Shown here in pieces: positions 33,885-42,973 of a stretch of 64,000 bases of DNA; positions within the stretch are counted from its first letter, which is position 1, and each line of letters begins with the position of its first letter. The stretch is from NCBI RefSeq assembly GCF_001544475.1, contig NZ_FCNW02000005.1, positions 1 to 64,000 of the forward strand. Reading direction: 5' to 3'. Position numbers and translations under genes: made by a program. The notes beneath the pieces are model-generated. The model saw only the letters and a program-made list of their open reading frames with translations, made no database searches and was not told the origin of the DNA. The stretch is from Caballeronia humi (GTDB lineage Bacteria > Pseudomonadota > Gammaproteobacteria > Burkholderiales > Burkholderiaceae).

Positions 33885-36116
33885 GTGAAGCCAGGCACAG
33901 CAGGATCGGCCATCGTGCCGCGAAGAGGCGAGCGCATCGCGCGCGTGATCGGCGACCTCTCCGCCGGCACGATATCGACGCTCGTCATGCTCTGCTACGC
34001 GATGAGCCTCGGCATGATGATCTTCAGCGCCGACCTCGCGCGCTACGCGGAACTCGGCGTGCCGACCGCGCTCGTCAGTTGCGTCGTGACGGCGCTCGTC
34101 ATCGCGCTCACCAGTTCGATGCGGATGAGCATCGGCGGCCCCGACAGCAACGCGACGGCGTTCCTCGTCGGCGTCGCGGCGGGTGTCGCGAGCAGCGTGC
34201 GCGCGAACGGCGGAACGCCCGCCGCCATCCTCTTGACCGTGCTGATTTCGATCGCACTGTGCTCGCTCGTAACGGGTGTCATCCTGCTCGCGATCGGGTC
34301 GTCCAAACGCAGCCGCTCGCTGCAGTTCCTGCCTTATCCGGTGCTCGGCGGCTTTCTCGCCGGCACGGGCTATCTGCTGCTCGCGGGCGCGTTTCGCGTG
34401 CTGACGGGCCACGCGCCGACCTGGCAGGCGCTGCCGCTCGTCACACATCTGCACTGGCTCGCGTGGGCGCCTGCGCTCTTCGTCGGCACATTGGCGACGG
34501 TTCTGCATCGCACGTGGAAGAACGTGGCCGCGCTGCCGCTGACGCTCGGCTTCGGCATCGTCGTGTTCTATGGGCTGTTGCGGGTCGCGGGCATCGGCAT
34601 CGAGGAGGCGCGCGGCATGGGCCTGCTGCTGCCTCATGTGCCGTTGCATGGGCTGCAGATTCCCGAGTTGCATCTGCCGGGTTCCTTCACTAAAGGCGAT
34701 ATCGACTGGCACGCGATCGTCGCGCATCTGCCGGAGACGCTCGTCGTGACATCGGTATCGGCGATCACGATTCTGATGAACGCCACCGCCATCGGCAACG
34801 CGACCGGACAGGACGTTGACCTGAACCGCGAAATGCGCGTGGCGGGCCTCGCCAACATCGCGAGCGGGATGCTCGGCGGCATGGTCGGCTATCAGTCGTA
34901 CAACCGCTCGATGCTCAACGCGCGCGCCGGCGCGACGAGCCGCGTCGCGGGCGTGTTCGCCGCGCTCGCGTGTCTCGTGGTGCTGGCTGTGTCGCCGGAT
35001 CTGGTCGCGCTCTTTCCGGTGCCGGTGCTCGTCGGGCTGCAGGTTTTCATGGGGCTGCGCCTGCTGATGGACTGGCTCGTCGGCGCGTGGGGCAAGCTCG
35101 ATCTCGGCGACTATCTGCTCGTGCCGCTGATCCTCGGCGTGATCGCGTTCTATGGCGTGGTCGCGGGCGTTGCGGCCGGCGTGCTCGCCGCGTGCGTGAA
35201 GTTCGCGTTGCTGTATGGCCGCGTGAGTTGCGTGCGCATGGAGTTCGATGGCAGCACGCGCACGTCGAACGTCGAGCGCACGCTCGAACAGGCGCAGTGG
35301 CTCAAGCAGCGCGGCCACCAGGTATGCGGATCGTGCCTGCAAGGGTTCCTGTTCTTCGGCACGGCCAATTCGATCGTGCATCGTCTGCGCGAGCGGCTGA
35401 AGCAGGACACGCCGATGCCGGTGCGCTACGTCGTGCTGGATTTTCAGGCGACCAACGGGATGGATGCGTCGGTGTCGGTCAGTTTCATGAAGCTGCATCA
35501 GGTGTGCAAGACGCGCGGGGCGGTGCTCGTGCTGACCGCGCTGCCCGCCCGCTCGCGCGCGTTGCTGGCGCGCACGGGGGCGTTGAATCCCGGCGATCTC
35601 GAATTCGCCACGCTGGATGCGGGGCTCGAATGGATCGAGGAGCGGCAACTGGAGGGCGGCGCGAAGGCACGCGCCGACGGCGAAGCCGACTTCCACAAGA
35701 CGCTCGCGCTGCACTTCACGCCCGATGCGTTGAGCCGTCTGATGGACTGCCTTGAGATGTGCGAGGTCGATCAGGGCGAGCCGCTCTTTCTGCACGGCCA
35801 GCCGGGCGACGCGATGTTCATCGTCGAGCGTGGACACGTGACGGTGTCGCTGCCATTCGCCGACGGGCGCTCCGTGCGCCTGCGGACGTTCGGACCGGGG
35901 ACGATCGTCGGCGAGATGGCGGTCTATTCGCGCAGGCCGCGCAGCGCCAACGTCTTCGCCGACGAACCCGCGCGCCTCTGGAAGATGTCGCTCGACGCGC
36001 TGCAGCGCCTCGAACGCGACGATCCGGTGACGGCGCAGCAGTGGCACCGTTTCGTCGTGAAGATCATGGCGGCGCGGCTCGCGAGCGCGGACGATGCGTT
36101 GCGCGCGGCGTTGTAA
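33885..36116 (+). CDS. SulP (SLC26-like) anion transporter with STAS and cyclic-nucleotide-binding domains
   Basis: 743-aa inner-membrane transporter. The N-terminal ~430 residues hold the SulP core, with SIGGPDSNATAFLVGVAAG near the first helices and PYPVLGGFLAGTGYLLL. A STAS domain follows (VRYVVLDFQATNGMDASVSVSFMKL). The last ~130 residues are a CRP-like domain whose phosphate-binding cassette keeps GEMA (676-679) and RSA (686-688), so cyclic nucleotide binding is likely. The GTG at 33885 is chosen as start because GGGAGAG lies just upstream. It is divergent from one adenylyl cyclase and converges on another. Substrate (sulfate, bicarbonate or an organic acid) unknown. Confidence 0.9.
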   Translation: MKPGTAGSAIVPRRGERIARVIGDLSAGTISTLVMLCYAMSLGMMIFSADLARYAELGVPTALVSCVVTALVIALTSSMRMSIGGPDSNATAFLVGVAAGVASSVRANGGTPAAILLTVLISIALCSLVTGVILLAIGSSKRSRSLQFLPYPVLGGFLAGTGYLLLAGAFRVLTGHAPTWQALPLVTHLHWLAWAPALFVGTLATVLHRTWKNVAALPLTLGFGIVVFYGLLRVAGIGIEEARGMGLLLPHVPLHGLQIPELHLPGSFTKGDIDWHAIVAHLPETLVVTSVSAITILMNATAIGNATGQDVDLNREMRVAGLANIASGMLGGMVGYQSYNRSMLNARAGATSRVAGVFAALACLVVLAVSPDLVALFPVPVLVGLQVFMGLRLLMDWLVGAWGKLDLGDYLLVPLILGVIAFYGVVAGVAAGVLAACVKFALLYGRVSCVRMEFDGSTRTSNVERTLEQAQWLKQRGHQVCGSCLQGFLFFGTANSIVHRLRERLKQDTPMPVRYVVLDFQATNGMDASVSVSFMKLHQVCKTRGAVLVLTALPARSRALLARTGALNPGDLEFATLDAGLEWIEERQLEGGAKARADGEADFHKTLALHFTPDALSRLMDCLEMCEVDQGEPLFLHGQPGDAMFIVERGHVTVSLPFADGRSVRLRTFGPGTIVGEMAVYSRRPRSANVFADEPARLWKMSLDALQRLERDDPVTAQQWHRFVVKIMAARLASADDALRAAL

Positions 36117-36122
36117 GCCAGC

Positions 36123-38345
36123 TCACTTCGTATCGAACGTATGGACGCCGTCCCAGTCGTCGGGGAGCGGCGTGGCTTGCAGCAGCGCGATGCGTTCGCG
36201 ATACACCATGAAAAGCCCACAGCCCGGATGCCGCTCGACCAGCGCCGCGAGCTTCGCGGACGCCGCCGCCCACTGCCGCGCGCGATAGTGCGCGAGCGTC
36301 GCGTGCCATTGTTTGAGGTCGTCGTGCTCGGCGGGATCGGCGCTGTCCCACGCGGCGCGCGTCATGAGCGGCTCGAACACGGCGACGGGTGTCGCGCGCC
36401 CGAGCACCCGCACGCGATCGATCTCGCGATACACGACTTCCTCCGTACGCGCGCGCGTCGCTTCGCCGACCAGAATCTCCACGCGATAGTGTCGCGTCAG
36501 CCCTTCGAGCCGCGCCGCGAGATTCACGGCATCGCCCATGACGGTGTACGCCTTGCGCACCGACGATCCCATGTCGCCGACCGTCATCGGCCCTGTATTC
36601 ACGCCGATGCCCGCCCAGAGCGTCGGCCAGCCGCGCGCGGCGAACGCGCGGTTCAGGTCGACGAGTACCGCGCGCATGCGCAGCGCCGCCGACACCGCGC
36701 GCCGCGCGTGATCGCGGTCCTCGACCGGCGCGCCCCAGAAGCCCATGATCGCGTCGCCGATGTATTTGTCGAGCGTGCCGCGCTCGTCGCGCATCACGGC
36801 CGTCATCGTGCCGAGATACTCGTTCATCAACTCGGCGAGCGCTTCCGGTTCGAGCGTCTCGGCGATGGCGGTGAAGCCGAGCACGTCGGAGAAGAGCACG
36901 GTCAGTTCGGCGCGGCGCCCGGCCATGCTGTAGCTCTCCGGATGCCGGCTCATCTCCTCGACGAGTTCGGGCGGCACATACTGGCCGAAGAGGCGCGTGA
37001 TGTGTCGCCGCGTGCGTGATTCGACAAAAAACGCATACGACATGTTCAGCACGAACAGCGCGCCGATCGCGAGCAGCAGCGCGGCGACCGGCTGTGACCA
37101 CGCGCCATGGCGCCAGAGCGCGAGATCGCCCGCGATCACGGCGCCCGTCAGCAGGATCGTGAGCAGCGTCGCGCGGGCGGGGACGCGCCACGGCCAGGCG
37201 AAGATCATCGCGAGGCCCGCGACGGCGAGCACGAGCGCCTGCAGCACGCCCGCCGATGCGGGCTCGGAGCGGATCGAGCCGTCGAGCATGCCGGCGATCA
37301 GGTTCGCATGGACCTCGACGCCCGGAAACACTTCGCCGACCGGTGTCGTGCGCTGATCGACGAGGCCCGGCGCCGTCGTGCCGAGCAGCACGATCTTGCC
37401 GCGCAGCGCGCCCGCAGCGATGCGGCCCGCCAATACGTCCGCGACCGAATAGTATGGAAAGCTGCCCTGCCTGCCCCGATACGGCACGAGCGCGGCGCCG
37501 TTCGCATCGACGGGGATCGCGAGCGTGCCGCGCGGCGTGCGCAGCGTGAGCGCGGAGAGCGTGGAGCTGGCGTCGGCGGGGGCATCGAAGGCGAGGGAGA
37601 GCGGCGCGCTGCCCAGGAGCACGCGCACGACCGCCAGCGACAGCGCCTCGTACACCGCGCCGCGATATTCGGTCACGAGCGGCACGCGTCGCACCGAGCC
37701 GTCGAAGTCGATCACCGGGTTGAAGAAGCCACCACGACGCGCGGCTTTTTGCAGCGACGGCAGGTTGCCTCCATAGCTGCTCCAGTCGAAGAGCGTCATC
37801 GGATGCGGGTCGAAGGCGCGCGCGGGCAGTACCGGCGGTGGAATCGCGCCGCTCGTCTGCGCCTGATTCGCGAAGTAATAGCCGAGCACGACGGGCCGGC
37901 CTTCGAGCGCATCGGCGAAGCGGCGGTCGTAGTCGAGTTGCGCGGCGAGGCCCGGCAGCGTGCGCTGGAACTGCGGGTCGTCGCGAAGATCGCCGTTTGC
38001 GAGGCGATTGAGCGCCGCGAGTCCCGAACTCGCGTCCGGCTCGGCGAAGACGATGTCGAACGCAAGCAGCGCGATGCCCTCGCGCGTAAAAAGCGTATCG
38101 GCGAGCGTTGTCATGCGCGCGCGGTCCCACGGCCAGCGGCCGAGCTCCGCGAGACTCTTTTCGTCGATATCGAGGATCGCGATGCGGCTGTCCACCGTGC
38201 GCGGCATCGTGAGCTGCACCTTGGTGTCGTAGATCAGCGCGTCGAGCGTATCGATGAAGCGCACGTCGTAGCGATTCAGCACGTGCCCGAGCAGCGCGAA
38301 CACGATCGCGAGGCTGGCGGCATAGCGCAATGCGTGCAGTTTCAA
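36123..38345 (-). CDS. CHASE2-domain adenylyl cyclase, membrane-bound
   Basis: 740-aa sensor cyclase. An N-terminal hydrophobic anchor (8-24) precedes a periplasmic CHASE2 domain (~30-360, with AILDIDEKSLAELGRWPWDR). Three membrane helices follow near 370-438, then a class III cyclase: Asp487 (FSDVLGF), Lys527 and Asp531 (DKYIGDAIM), Thr601, Asn608 and Arg612. The Lys/Thr pair points to ATP rather than GTP. It is the last gene of the tpsA-tpsB-fecR-sulP-cyclase operon, 15 bp after the SulP stop, and its stop is 6 bp from that of the other SulP gene. Confidence 0.93.
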   Translation of the reverse strand: MKLHALRYAASLAIVFALLGHVLNRYDVRFIDTLDALIYDTKVQLTMPRTVDSRIAILDIDEKSLAELGRWPWDRARMTTLADTLFTREGIALLAFDIVFAEPDASSGLAALNRLANGDLRDDPQFQRTLPGLAAQLDYDRRFADALEGRPVVLGYYFANQAQTSGAIPPPVLPARAFDPHPMTLFDWSSYGGNLPSLQKAARRGGFFNPVIDFDGSVRRVPLVTEYRGAVYEALSLAVVRVLLGSAPLSLAFDAPADASSTLSALTLRTPRGTLAIPVDANGAALVPYRGRQGSFPYYSVADVLAGRIAAGALRGKIVLLGTTAPGLVDQRTTPVGEVFPGVEVHANLIAGMLDGSIRSEPASAGVLQALVLAVAGLAMIFAWPWRVPARATLLTILLTGAVIAGDLALWRHGAWSQPVAALLLAIGALFVLNMSYAFFVESRTRRHITRLFGQYVPPELVEEMSRHPESYSMAGRRAELTVLFSDVLGFTAIAETLEPEALAELMNEYLGTMTAVMRDERGTLDKYIGDAIMGFWGAPVEDRDHARRAVSAALRMRAVLVDLNRAFAARGWPTLWAGIGVNTGPMTVGDMGSSVRKAYTVMGDAVNLAARLEGLTRHYRVEILVGEATRARTEEVVYREIDRVRVLGRATPVAVFEPLMTRAAWDSADPAEHDDLKQWHATLAHYRARQWAAASAKLAALVERHPGCGLFMVYRERIALLQATPLPDDWDGVHTFDTK

Positions 38346-38360
38346 ATGGGCCTCACGCCT

Positions 38361-40562
38361 TTAGTGCGACGTCCGCAACTGTTCATTCGCGACCGCGAGC
38401 CGCGCCGCCAGCATCCGCACGACGAACTCGTGAAAGCGCGACGCGAGCGCCGGGTCTTCTGCTTCCAGGCGCCGGAGCGTCGGCAGCGCGAGGCGCAGGA
38501 CCACGGCCGGCGTCTCGGCGATCACGTCGGCGCTGCGCTTTGCGCCGGTGTACACCGCCATCTCCCCGACGATCGTGCCCGCGCCGAAACTGCGCAGGCG
38601 CATCGTCTTGCCGTCGTCGAGCGCGAGCGCCACGCATACGCGCCCCGATTCGACGAAATATACCGAATCGCCCGGATCGGCCTGACGGAACAGGAACTCG
38701 CCGGCCGCGAGCAGCACCGTGTCGAGGTGCGGCCGCAACGCGCGCAGGCTCTCGGGCAAGCGCGACTCGCCGGGATCGGGCGAACGTTGCGCGGCGGCGC
38801 GGCTGCTAGCGAGCAGTTCGTCCTCGATCCATTCGAGGCCTCGGTCCAGATCGTCGAATTCATGTACGGCGGCCACCAGCGTCCCGCCTTTGCGGAACCA
38901 CGCCTGCAACGGCGTCGACAATCCGGTCAGCACCAGTTCCACGCCCGCGCGCAGACACGCCTGGCGCAGCCGCACGAAGCTCGCCGTGCTGGATGCATCG
39001 ACGCCGTGCACGCGGCCGAAATCCACCAGCACGAAGCGCACGCCGCCATCCGCCGTCGCGCGCGAGCTTTCGATCCGCGCGCGCATGTGCGCGAGGATCG
39101 AGTGCGACGTGCCGAAGAACAGAAATCCCTGCAGCGCGATGCCATAGAGCCGCGCGGCCTCGCGATCGAGCAGGCGGTTCTCGTCGACGGTGCGCTCCAC
39201 GTTCGAGCGGCGAGCGCGCCCGTTGAACTCCGCGCGAATGCAGTTGATGCGGCCATAGCGCACGACGAACAGCAGGCACGCGGCCACGACGCCCAGCACG
39301 ACGCCCGCGACGATGCCATGCGTCGCGATGATCAGCATCATCGCGGGGATCAGCAGGTAGTCGTGCCACGGAAGGCGCCGGAAGGAATAGAAGAGCCATT
39401 CGGCGAGCATCGCGCCGCCGAGATAGATTTGCAGCCCGACTACGACAGGCTTCGGGAAGAGCGCGATCAGGTCTGGCAGCGCGCCGATCACGAGGAGGCA
39501 GATCAGCGCGCCGAACACACCCGCGCGGCGCCCCCGGACGCCCACGCGCCAGTTCATCAGCGTGCGGCTCGTCGACTGGCATCCCGCGGTGCCGCCGAGC
39601 GCGCCCGTCAGCACGTTCGACAACCCGGCGCTGCGCAGTTCGCGATTGAAGTCGATATCGTGCGACGTGCTGACGCCGACGCTCGTCGTGTTGAGCAGCA
39701 CGGTCATCGCCGTGACGGCCGCGACCGCGACGATCTCCGCCGCGTGCGAGACGAGCGGCGCGAGCCAGGCATCGCGCAGCAGCACGACCGGCAGGCGTAG
39801 ATCGCGGATCGGCTCGGGTTGGAAGAGCAGGCCCGCATGGCGCGCGCTGTCGAGCGATTGCCCGGTCGCGAAAAGCCCCGCATAGAACACGACGACCCCC
39901 GCGAGAATTACGAGCGGCACGAGCGCCACGCGCCGCGTGAGCTTCGCGCCGATCAGCAACCCCGCGCCGACCAGAAGTGCGGGCGCGGCATCGAGCCACG
40001 ACAGATTTGCGAGCAGGGGCAGGGCGCGCAACGTGAGCGGCGCGCCAGTCATTACCCGAAACGCGCCTTCGAGGATCAGAAAACCCGTGCCCGCGAGAAA
40101 GCCGCCGACGACCGGAAACGGGATGTACTGGATCGCGTTGCCGCGCTTCCAGTGGGCGAGGGCGTAGAGCAGAGCGCCCGTCGTGAGCGAGGCCGTCGCG
40201 AGCAGGATCAGCACGGTCGCGAGCGCCGCCTGATTGCTGCCGCCGCCCGCGCGCACGTTCATCGCGACGGCGGACGCGATGCCCGCGAGCAGTGCCGCCG
40301 CGTTTGAATCCGGGCCGCCGATCATGAACGGCACCGAACTCGTCAGCGAGATCACCAGTCCCACCACCACGCAACTGACGAGCACCGCCGGCATGCCGGC
40401 CGCGAGCCACGGCGCGAGGCTCGCGCTGAAGATCATCGCGCCGTAGCCGATCGCGTAGGAGAGCGCGAGCACGGCGGCGAGCGTGCCGGCGAGAGCATCG
40501 AGCGCCAGCGCCGACGCCTGCGCAGTCCGGCTGGCGCGAGTCGAGTCGTGGACGGCGGTCAC
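38361..40562 (-). CDS. second SulP transporter with STAS and cyclic-nucleotide-binding domains
   Basis: 733-aa paralogue of the transporter at 33885-36116. Shared blocks include ALSYAIGYGAMIFSASLAPWLAAG, MIGGPDSNAAALLAGIASA and PVVGGFLAGTGFLILEGAFRV. The STAS domain includes VRFVLVDFGRVHGVDASSTASFVRL. The C-terminal CRP-like domain retains GEMA (666-669) and RSA (676-678) at the same distance (55 residues) from the end as in its paralogue. It lies 19 bp after fecR and 15 bp before the CHASE2 cyclase. The substrate is unknown; cAMP control is inferred from domain content. Confidence 0.9.
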   Translation of the reverse strand: MTAVHDSTRASRTAQASALALDALAGTLAAVLALSYAIGYGAMIFSASLAPWLAAGMPAVLVSCVVVGLVISLTSSVPFMIGGPDSNAAALLAGIASAVAMNVRAGGGSNQAALATVLILLATASLTTGALLYALAHWKRGNAIQYIPFPVVGGFLAGTGFLILEGAFRVMTGAPLTLRALPLLANLSWLDAAPALLVGAGLLIGAKLTRRVALVPLVILAGVVVFYAGLFATGQSLDSARHAGLLFQPEPIRDLRLPVVLLRDAWLAPLVSHAAEIVAVAAVTAMTVLLNTTSVGVSTSHDIDFNRELRSAGLSNVLTGALGGTAGCQSTSRTLMNWRVGVRGRRAGVFGALICLLVIGALPDLIALFPKPVVVGLQIYLGGAMLAEWLFYSFRRLPWHDYLLIPAMMLIIATHGIVAGVVLGVVAACLLFVVRYGRINCIRAEFNGRARRSNVERTVDENRLLDREAARLYGIALQGFLFFGTSHSILAHMRARIESSRATADGGVRFVLVDFGRVHGVDASSTASFVRLRQACLRAGVELVLTGLSTPLQAWFRKGGTLVAAVHEFDDLDRGLEWIEDELLASSRAAAQRSPDPGESRLPESLRALRPHLDTVLLAAGEFLFRQADPGDSVYFVESGRVCVALALDDGKTMRLRSFGAGTIVGEMAVYTGAKRSADVIAETPAVVLRLALPTLRRLEAEDPALASRFHEFVVRMLAARLAVANEQLRTSH

Positions 40563-40581
40563 GCGCGATGCCTCCGGGCGG

Positions 40582-41226
40582 TCAACGGCACGCCGCCGAT
40601 GGCACGACCGGCGTCACGCGGCCCGCGGGCAGCACCCGGAACGGCGCGATCGGGCTCAACACGATCACCCCTTCGCCCGCGCGCACGACGCGTTTTTCGT
40701 GTTCGTTGGTGACGATGATCTCGCCCGCGAACACGACGATCTGATCGCCCTGGCACGCGGTGTCGTCGCCGCAATCGGTCACGGAGTACTCGGTGCCACG
40801 GATGCCGATCGTCGAGGTCGGTGTCTTCAGCTTGTAGTTCTGCCCCTTGCCCTCGCTCGCGACGAGCCCGTCGAGCATGCGCAAGCCGCCTTTCACGAGC
40901 GAAAGGAAGCTGCGGCTTTGCGAGGCATCGGCGGCGGCGTAGTTGAAGTCGTCGACGCGGAAGATCGTGCCCGGCTTCAGGTAGACGCGCTGATGATCGG
41001 TGAAGATCATCACGATCTCCGACCCCGCCGCGGTCTCGACGGTGTCGCCGTTCTCGACCGCGCCGCCGACCGCCGCAAGCCGCTTCGCCCCGCCCGCTGA
41101 TTCGATCGCGACGCTGCCGACCAGCGCCGTGACCGTCGCGACCGGGCCGGCCGCGCCAGCGGGCGCGCTCGTGAAGAGGAGGAGCACGAGGCAGAGGCAG
41201 GAAGCAATCGCACGGAACGGGTTCAC
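40582..41226 (-). CDS. exported FecR-domain protein
   Basis: 214-aa periplasmic protein with a Sec signal (cut near AGAAG). The FecR domain occupies about residues 60-160: GDTVETAAGSEIVMIFTDHQRVYLKPGTIFRVDDF, then TIGIRGTEYSV. FecR-type domains occur in sigma-factor regulators, and stand-alone ones often accompany CHASE2 cyclases; the binding partner is unknown. It has two Cys (DCGDDTACQGD) that could form a disulfide. It lies between tpsB and the second SulP gene in one operon. Confidence 0.87.
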   Translation of the reverse strand: MNPFRAIASCLCLVLLLFTSAPAGAAGPVATVTALVGSVAIESAGGAKRLAAVGGAVENGDTVETAAGSEIVMIFTDHQRVYLKPGTIFRVDDFNYAAADASQSRSFLSLVKGGLRMLDGLVASEGKGQNYKLKTPTSTIGIRGTEYSVTDCGDDTACQGDQIVVFAGEIIVTNEHEKRVVRAGEGVIVLSPIAPFRVLPAGRVTPVVPSAACR

Positions 41227-41242
41227 GATTTTCGCGGATCGG

Positions 41243-42973
41243 TTAGAACGACTTCGCCAGCGTGAGCCAGAAGCGGTTCGCGTGGCCGGTGCCGAGCGTC
41301 GAGGGCACGTAGCCGAGCGTGTGCGCGTACGACATCATCAGCAGGTAGTTGCCCGGCGCTACGAGCGAGGCGCCGATGCCCCCTCCCGAGAGCCGCAAGT
41401 GGTTCGTCCCCGGCACGAACGGATGCGCGGCGAGCTTGCCGTCGCCGGTATCGAGGAAGCCGAACAGCGTGAAAAGCCCCGGCACGAACGACTGCCGGAT
41501 CGACTGCCGCAGTTCCAGCGTGGCGACGTAGCCTTCGTCGAGCGCGCCGTCGCCGGTGGCGTAGGCGCGCACGGCGTACGGTCCGCCGAGCGACATTTGC
41601 TCCGACGAATCCAGGTTGCGCGACGTGAACTGGCCGTTGAGCGCGACGTAGACCTGTGTCGCGTCGGTCAGTGCCTGCGTGTGCGTGAACGAGTACACGA
41701 ACTTCGTGAACGCGCCGACGGTCTGCGCGGCCTCCTGCGCGGCGACTTGCTGCGGCTGGGGATCGGAGAGGCGCAGATTGCCTTGCTGCACGGTCGTGTC
41801 GAACGTGGTGATGCTGCTCGCGAGCGTCAGGTTGCCCGAGAAACCCAGGCGGCCGACGTCGCTGTTCTTGTCGTCGGCGGTGCCGAAGGCGCCGAGGTCG
41901 TCGGCGAGCAGCTTGTGGTCGATGCCGAGCGTGGCGTAGACGTTGGCGTTCACCGAACGCAGCAGCGGATAGCTCAGGTAGGTCGAGACGACGTTTGCGC
42001 TGCCGTGCGCATCGAGCGCGCTGAAATCGCCGCCGACGACGTACGTCGAGCGCGTGTACGCGACGCTCCACGCGAGGCCGCTGCCGCCGAGCGGCAAGGT
42101 GTAGCCGATGTTTCCGTAGGTCTGTCCGGTGATCGAGGTGAGCGCGCGCACGCCGAGCTGGTCGCCGAGTCCGAGCGGGTTGTTCCACAGCATCGTGCCG
42201 ATGACGCGCGCCGAGCCCGTCGACGTCTCGCCGAAGTTGTCGACCTGCACGGTGCCCGAGAGCGGGCGCGCGGCCGGCACCTGCAAGGTCAGGTCGGACG
42301 TGCCGGGCGCTGCACCCGGCGAAACCGTCGCGCTGGCGCCGGTCGTACCGCTCACGTCCTGCATCAGAAGCGTCGCGCGAGCGAGCTTGTTTTCGTCGAT
42401 CACGTCGCCGAGGCGCTCGGGCGTGGCGAAGCGCTTGAGCACCGAATCGCGCGTGCGCGACTGGTTCGCGAGTTCGACCGTGCCGTAACGCCCCTCGCTG
42501 ATCGCGATCCGCACGAGGCCGTTGTCGATCTGCTGCGGCGGCACGTAGGCGCGCGCGACCAGGTAGCCGTGCGCTCGGTAGTAAGCGTTGATGCGCGCGG
42601 CGGCGGCATTCAGGTCGTCGAGCGAGCGGGCGGGGCCGGTGTCGTCGGTCAGCAGCGCGAGCAGGTCGGGCGTCGCGATCGCCGTGTTGCCGCTCAGCTC
42701 GAACCGGCTGACGGCAAAGCGAATCCCGCCCGATGACGGCACCGGCGTCGCGGCGGGCGGGGGCGCCACCTGCAGCCGGAAGTCCGATGGCGGTGGCGCG
42801 GGCGCCGGCTGTTGCTGCTGCTCGCGAAGCGTGCTGCCAGCGTTCGGGACGATCTGCGGGACCTGCGCATGCGCGCCGTGGGCACCGATCGCGAGCGCGA
42901 TCGCCGTCCACCGTATGCGCACGGCATGGCGCTTTCCGGCGCCATCCGAGCGCTTCCGACGATGACGACGCAT
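41243..42973 (-). CDS. TpsB-type outer-membrane secretion porin (ShlB/FhaC/HecB family)
   Basis: 576-aa outer-membrane protein that exports the TpsA partner. A signal peptide (to ~AHAQV) is followed by a proline-rich linker, a POTRA pair (RFAVSRFELSGNTAIATPDLLALL; RIAISEGRYGTVEL), and a 16-strand barrel from ~210 ending in Phe. The conserved barrel blocks VQVDNFGETSTGSARV and YAVRAYATGDGALDEGYVATLELR are present; the latter is the VRGY-type motif of the family. The start at 42973 overlaps the tpsA stop as TGATG, so secretion partner and exporter are translationally coupled. Confidence 0.93.
   Translation of the reverse strand: MRRHRRKRSDGAGKRHAVRIRWTAIALAIGAHGAHAQVPQIVPNAGSTLREQQQQPAPAPPPSDFRLQVAPPPAATPVPSSGGIRFAVSRFELSGNTAIATPDLLALLTDDTGPARSLDDLNAAAARINAYYRAHGYLVARAYVPPQQIDNGLVRIAISEGRYGTVELANQSRTRDSVLKRFATPERLGDVIDENKLARATLLMQDVSGTTGASATVSPGAAPGTSDLTLQVPAARPLSGTVQVDNFGETSTGSARVIGTMLWNNPLGLGDQLGVRALTSITGQTYGNIGYTLPLGGSGLAWSVAYTRSTYVVGGDFSALDAHGSANVVSTYLSYPLLRSVNANVYATLGIDHKLLADDLGAFGTADDKNSDVGRLGFSGNLTLASSITTFDTTVQQGNLRLSDPQPQQVAAQEAAQTVGAFTKFVYSFTHTQALTDATQVYVALNGQFTSRNLDSSEQMSLGGPYAVRAYATGDGALDEGYVATLELRQSIRQSFVPGLFTLFGFLDTGDGKLAAHPFVPGTNHLRLSGGGIGASLVAPGNYLLMMSYAHTLGYVPSTLGTGHANRFWLTLAKSF

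Noticed and set aside
33777..36047. Minus-strand frame (~756 aa) opposite the first SulP gene
   Set aside because: Composition typical of a shadow frame; the plus-strand product has intact SulP, STAS and cNMP-binding motifs.
37107..39800. Long plus-strand frame (~897 aa) spanning two minus-strand genes
   Set aside because: It crosses the boundary between the CHASE2 cyclase and SulP genes, has basic low-complexity translation and no motif.
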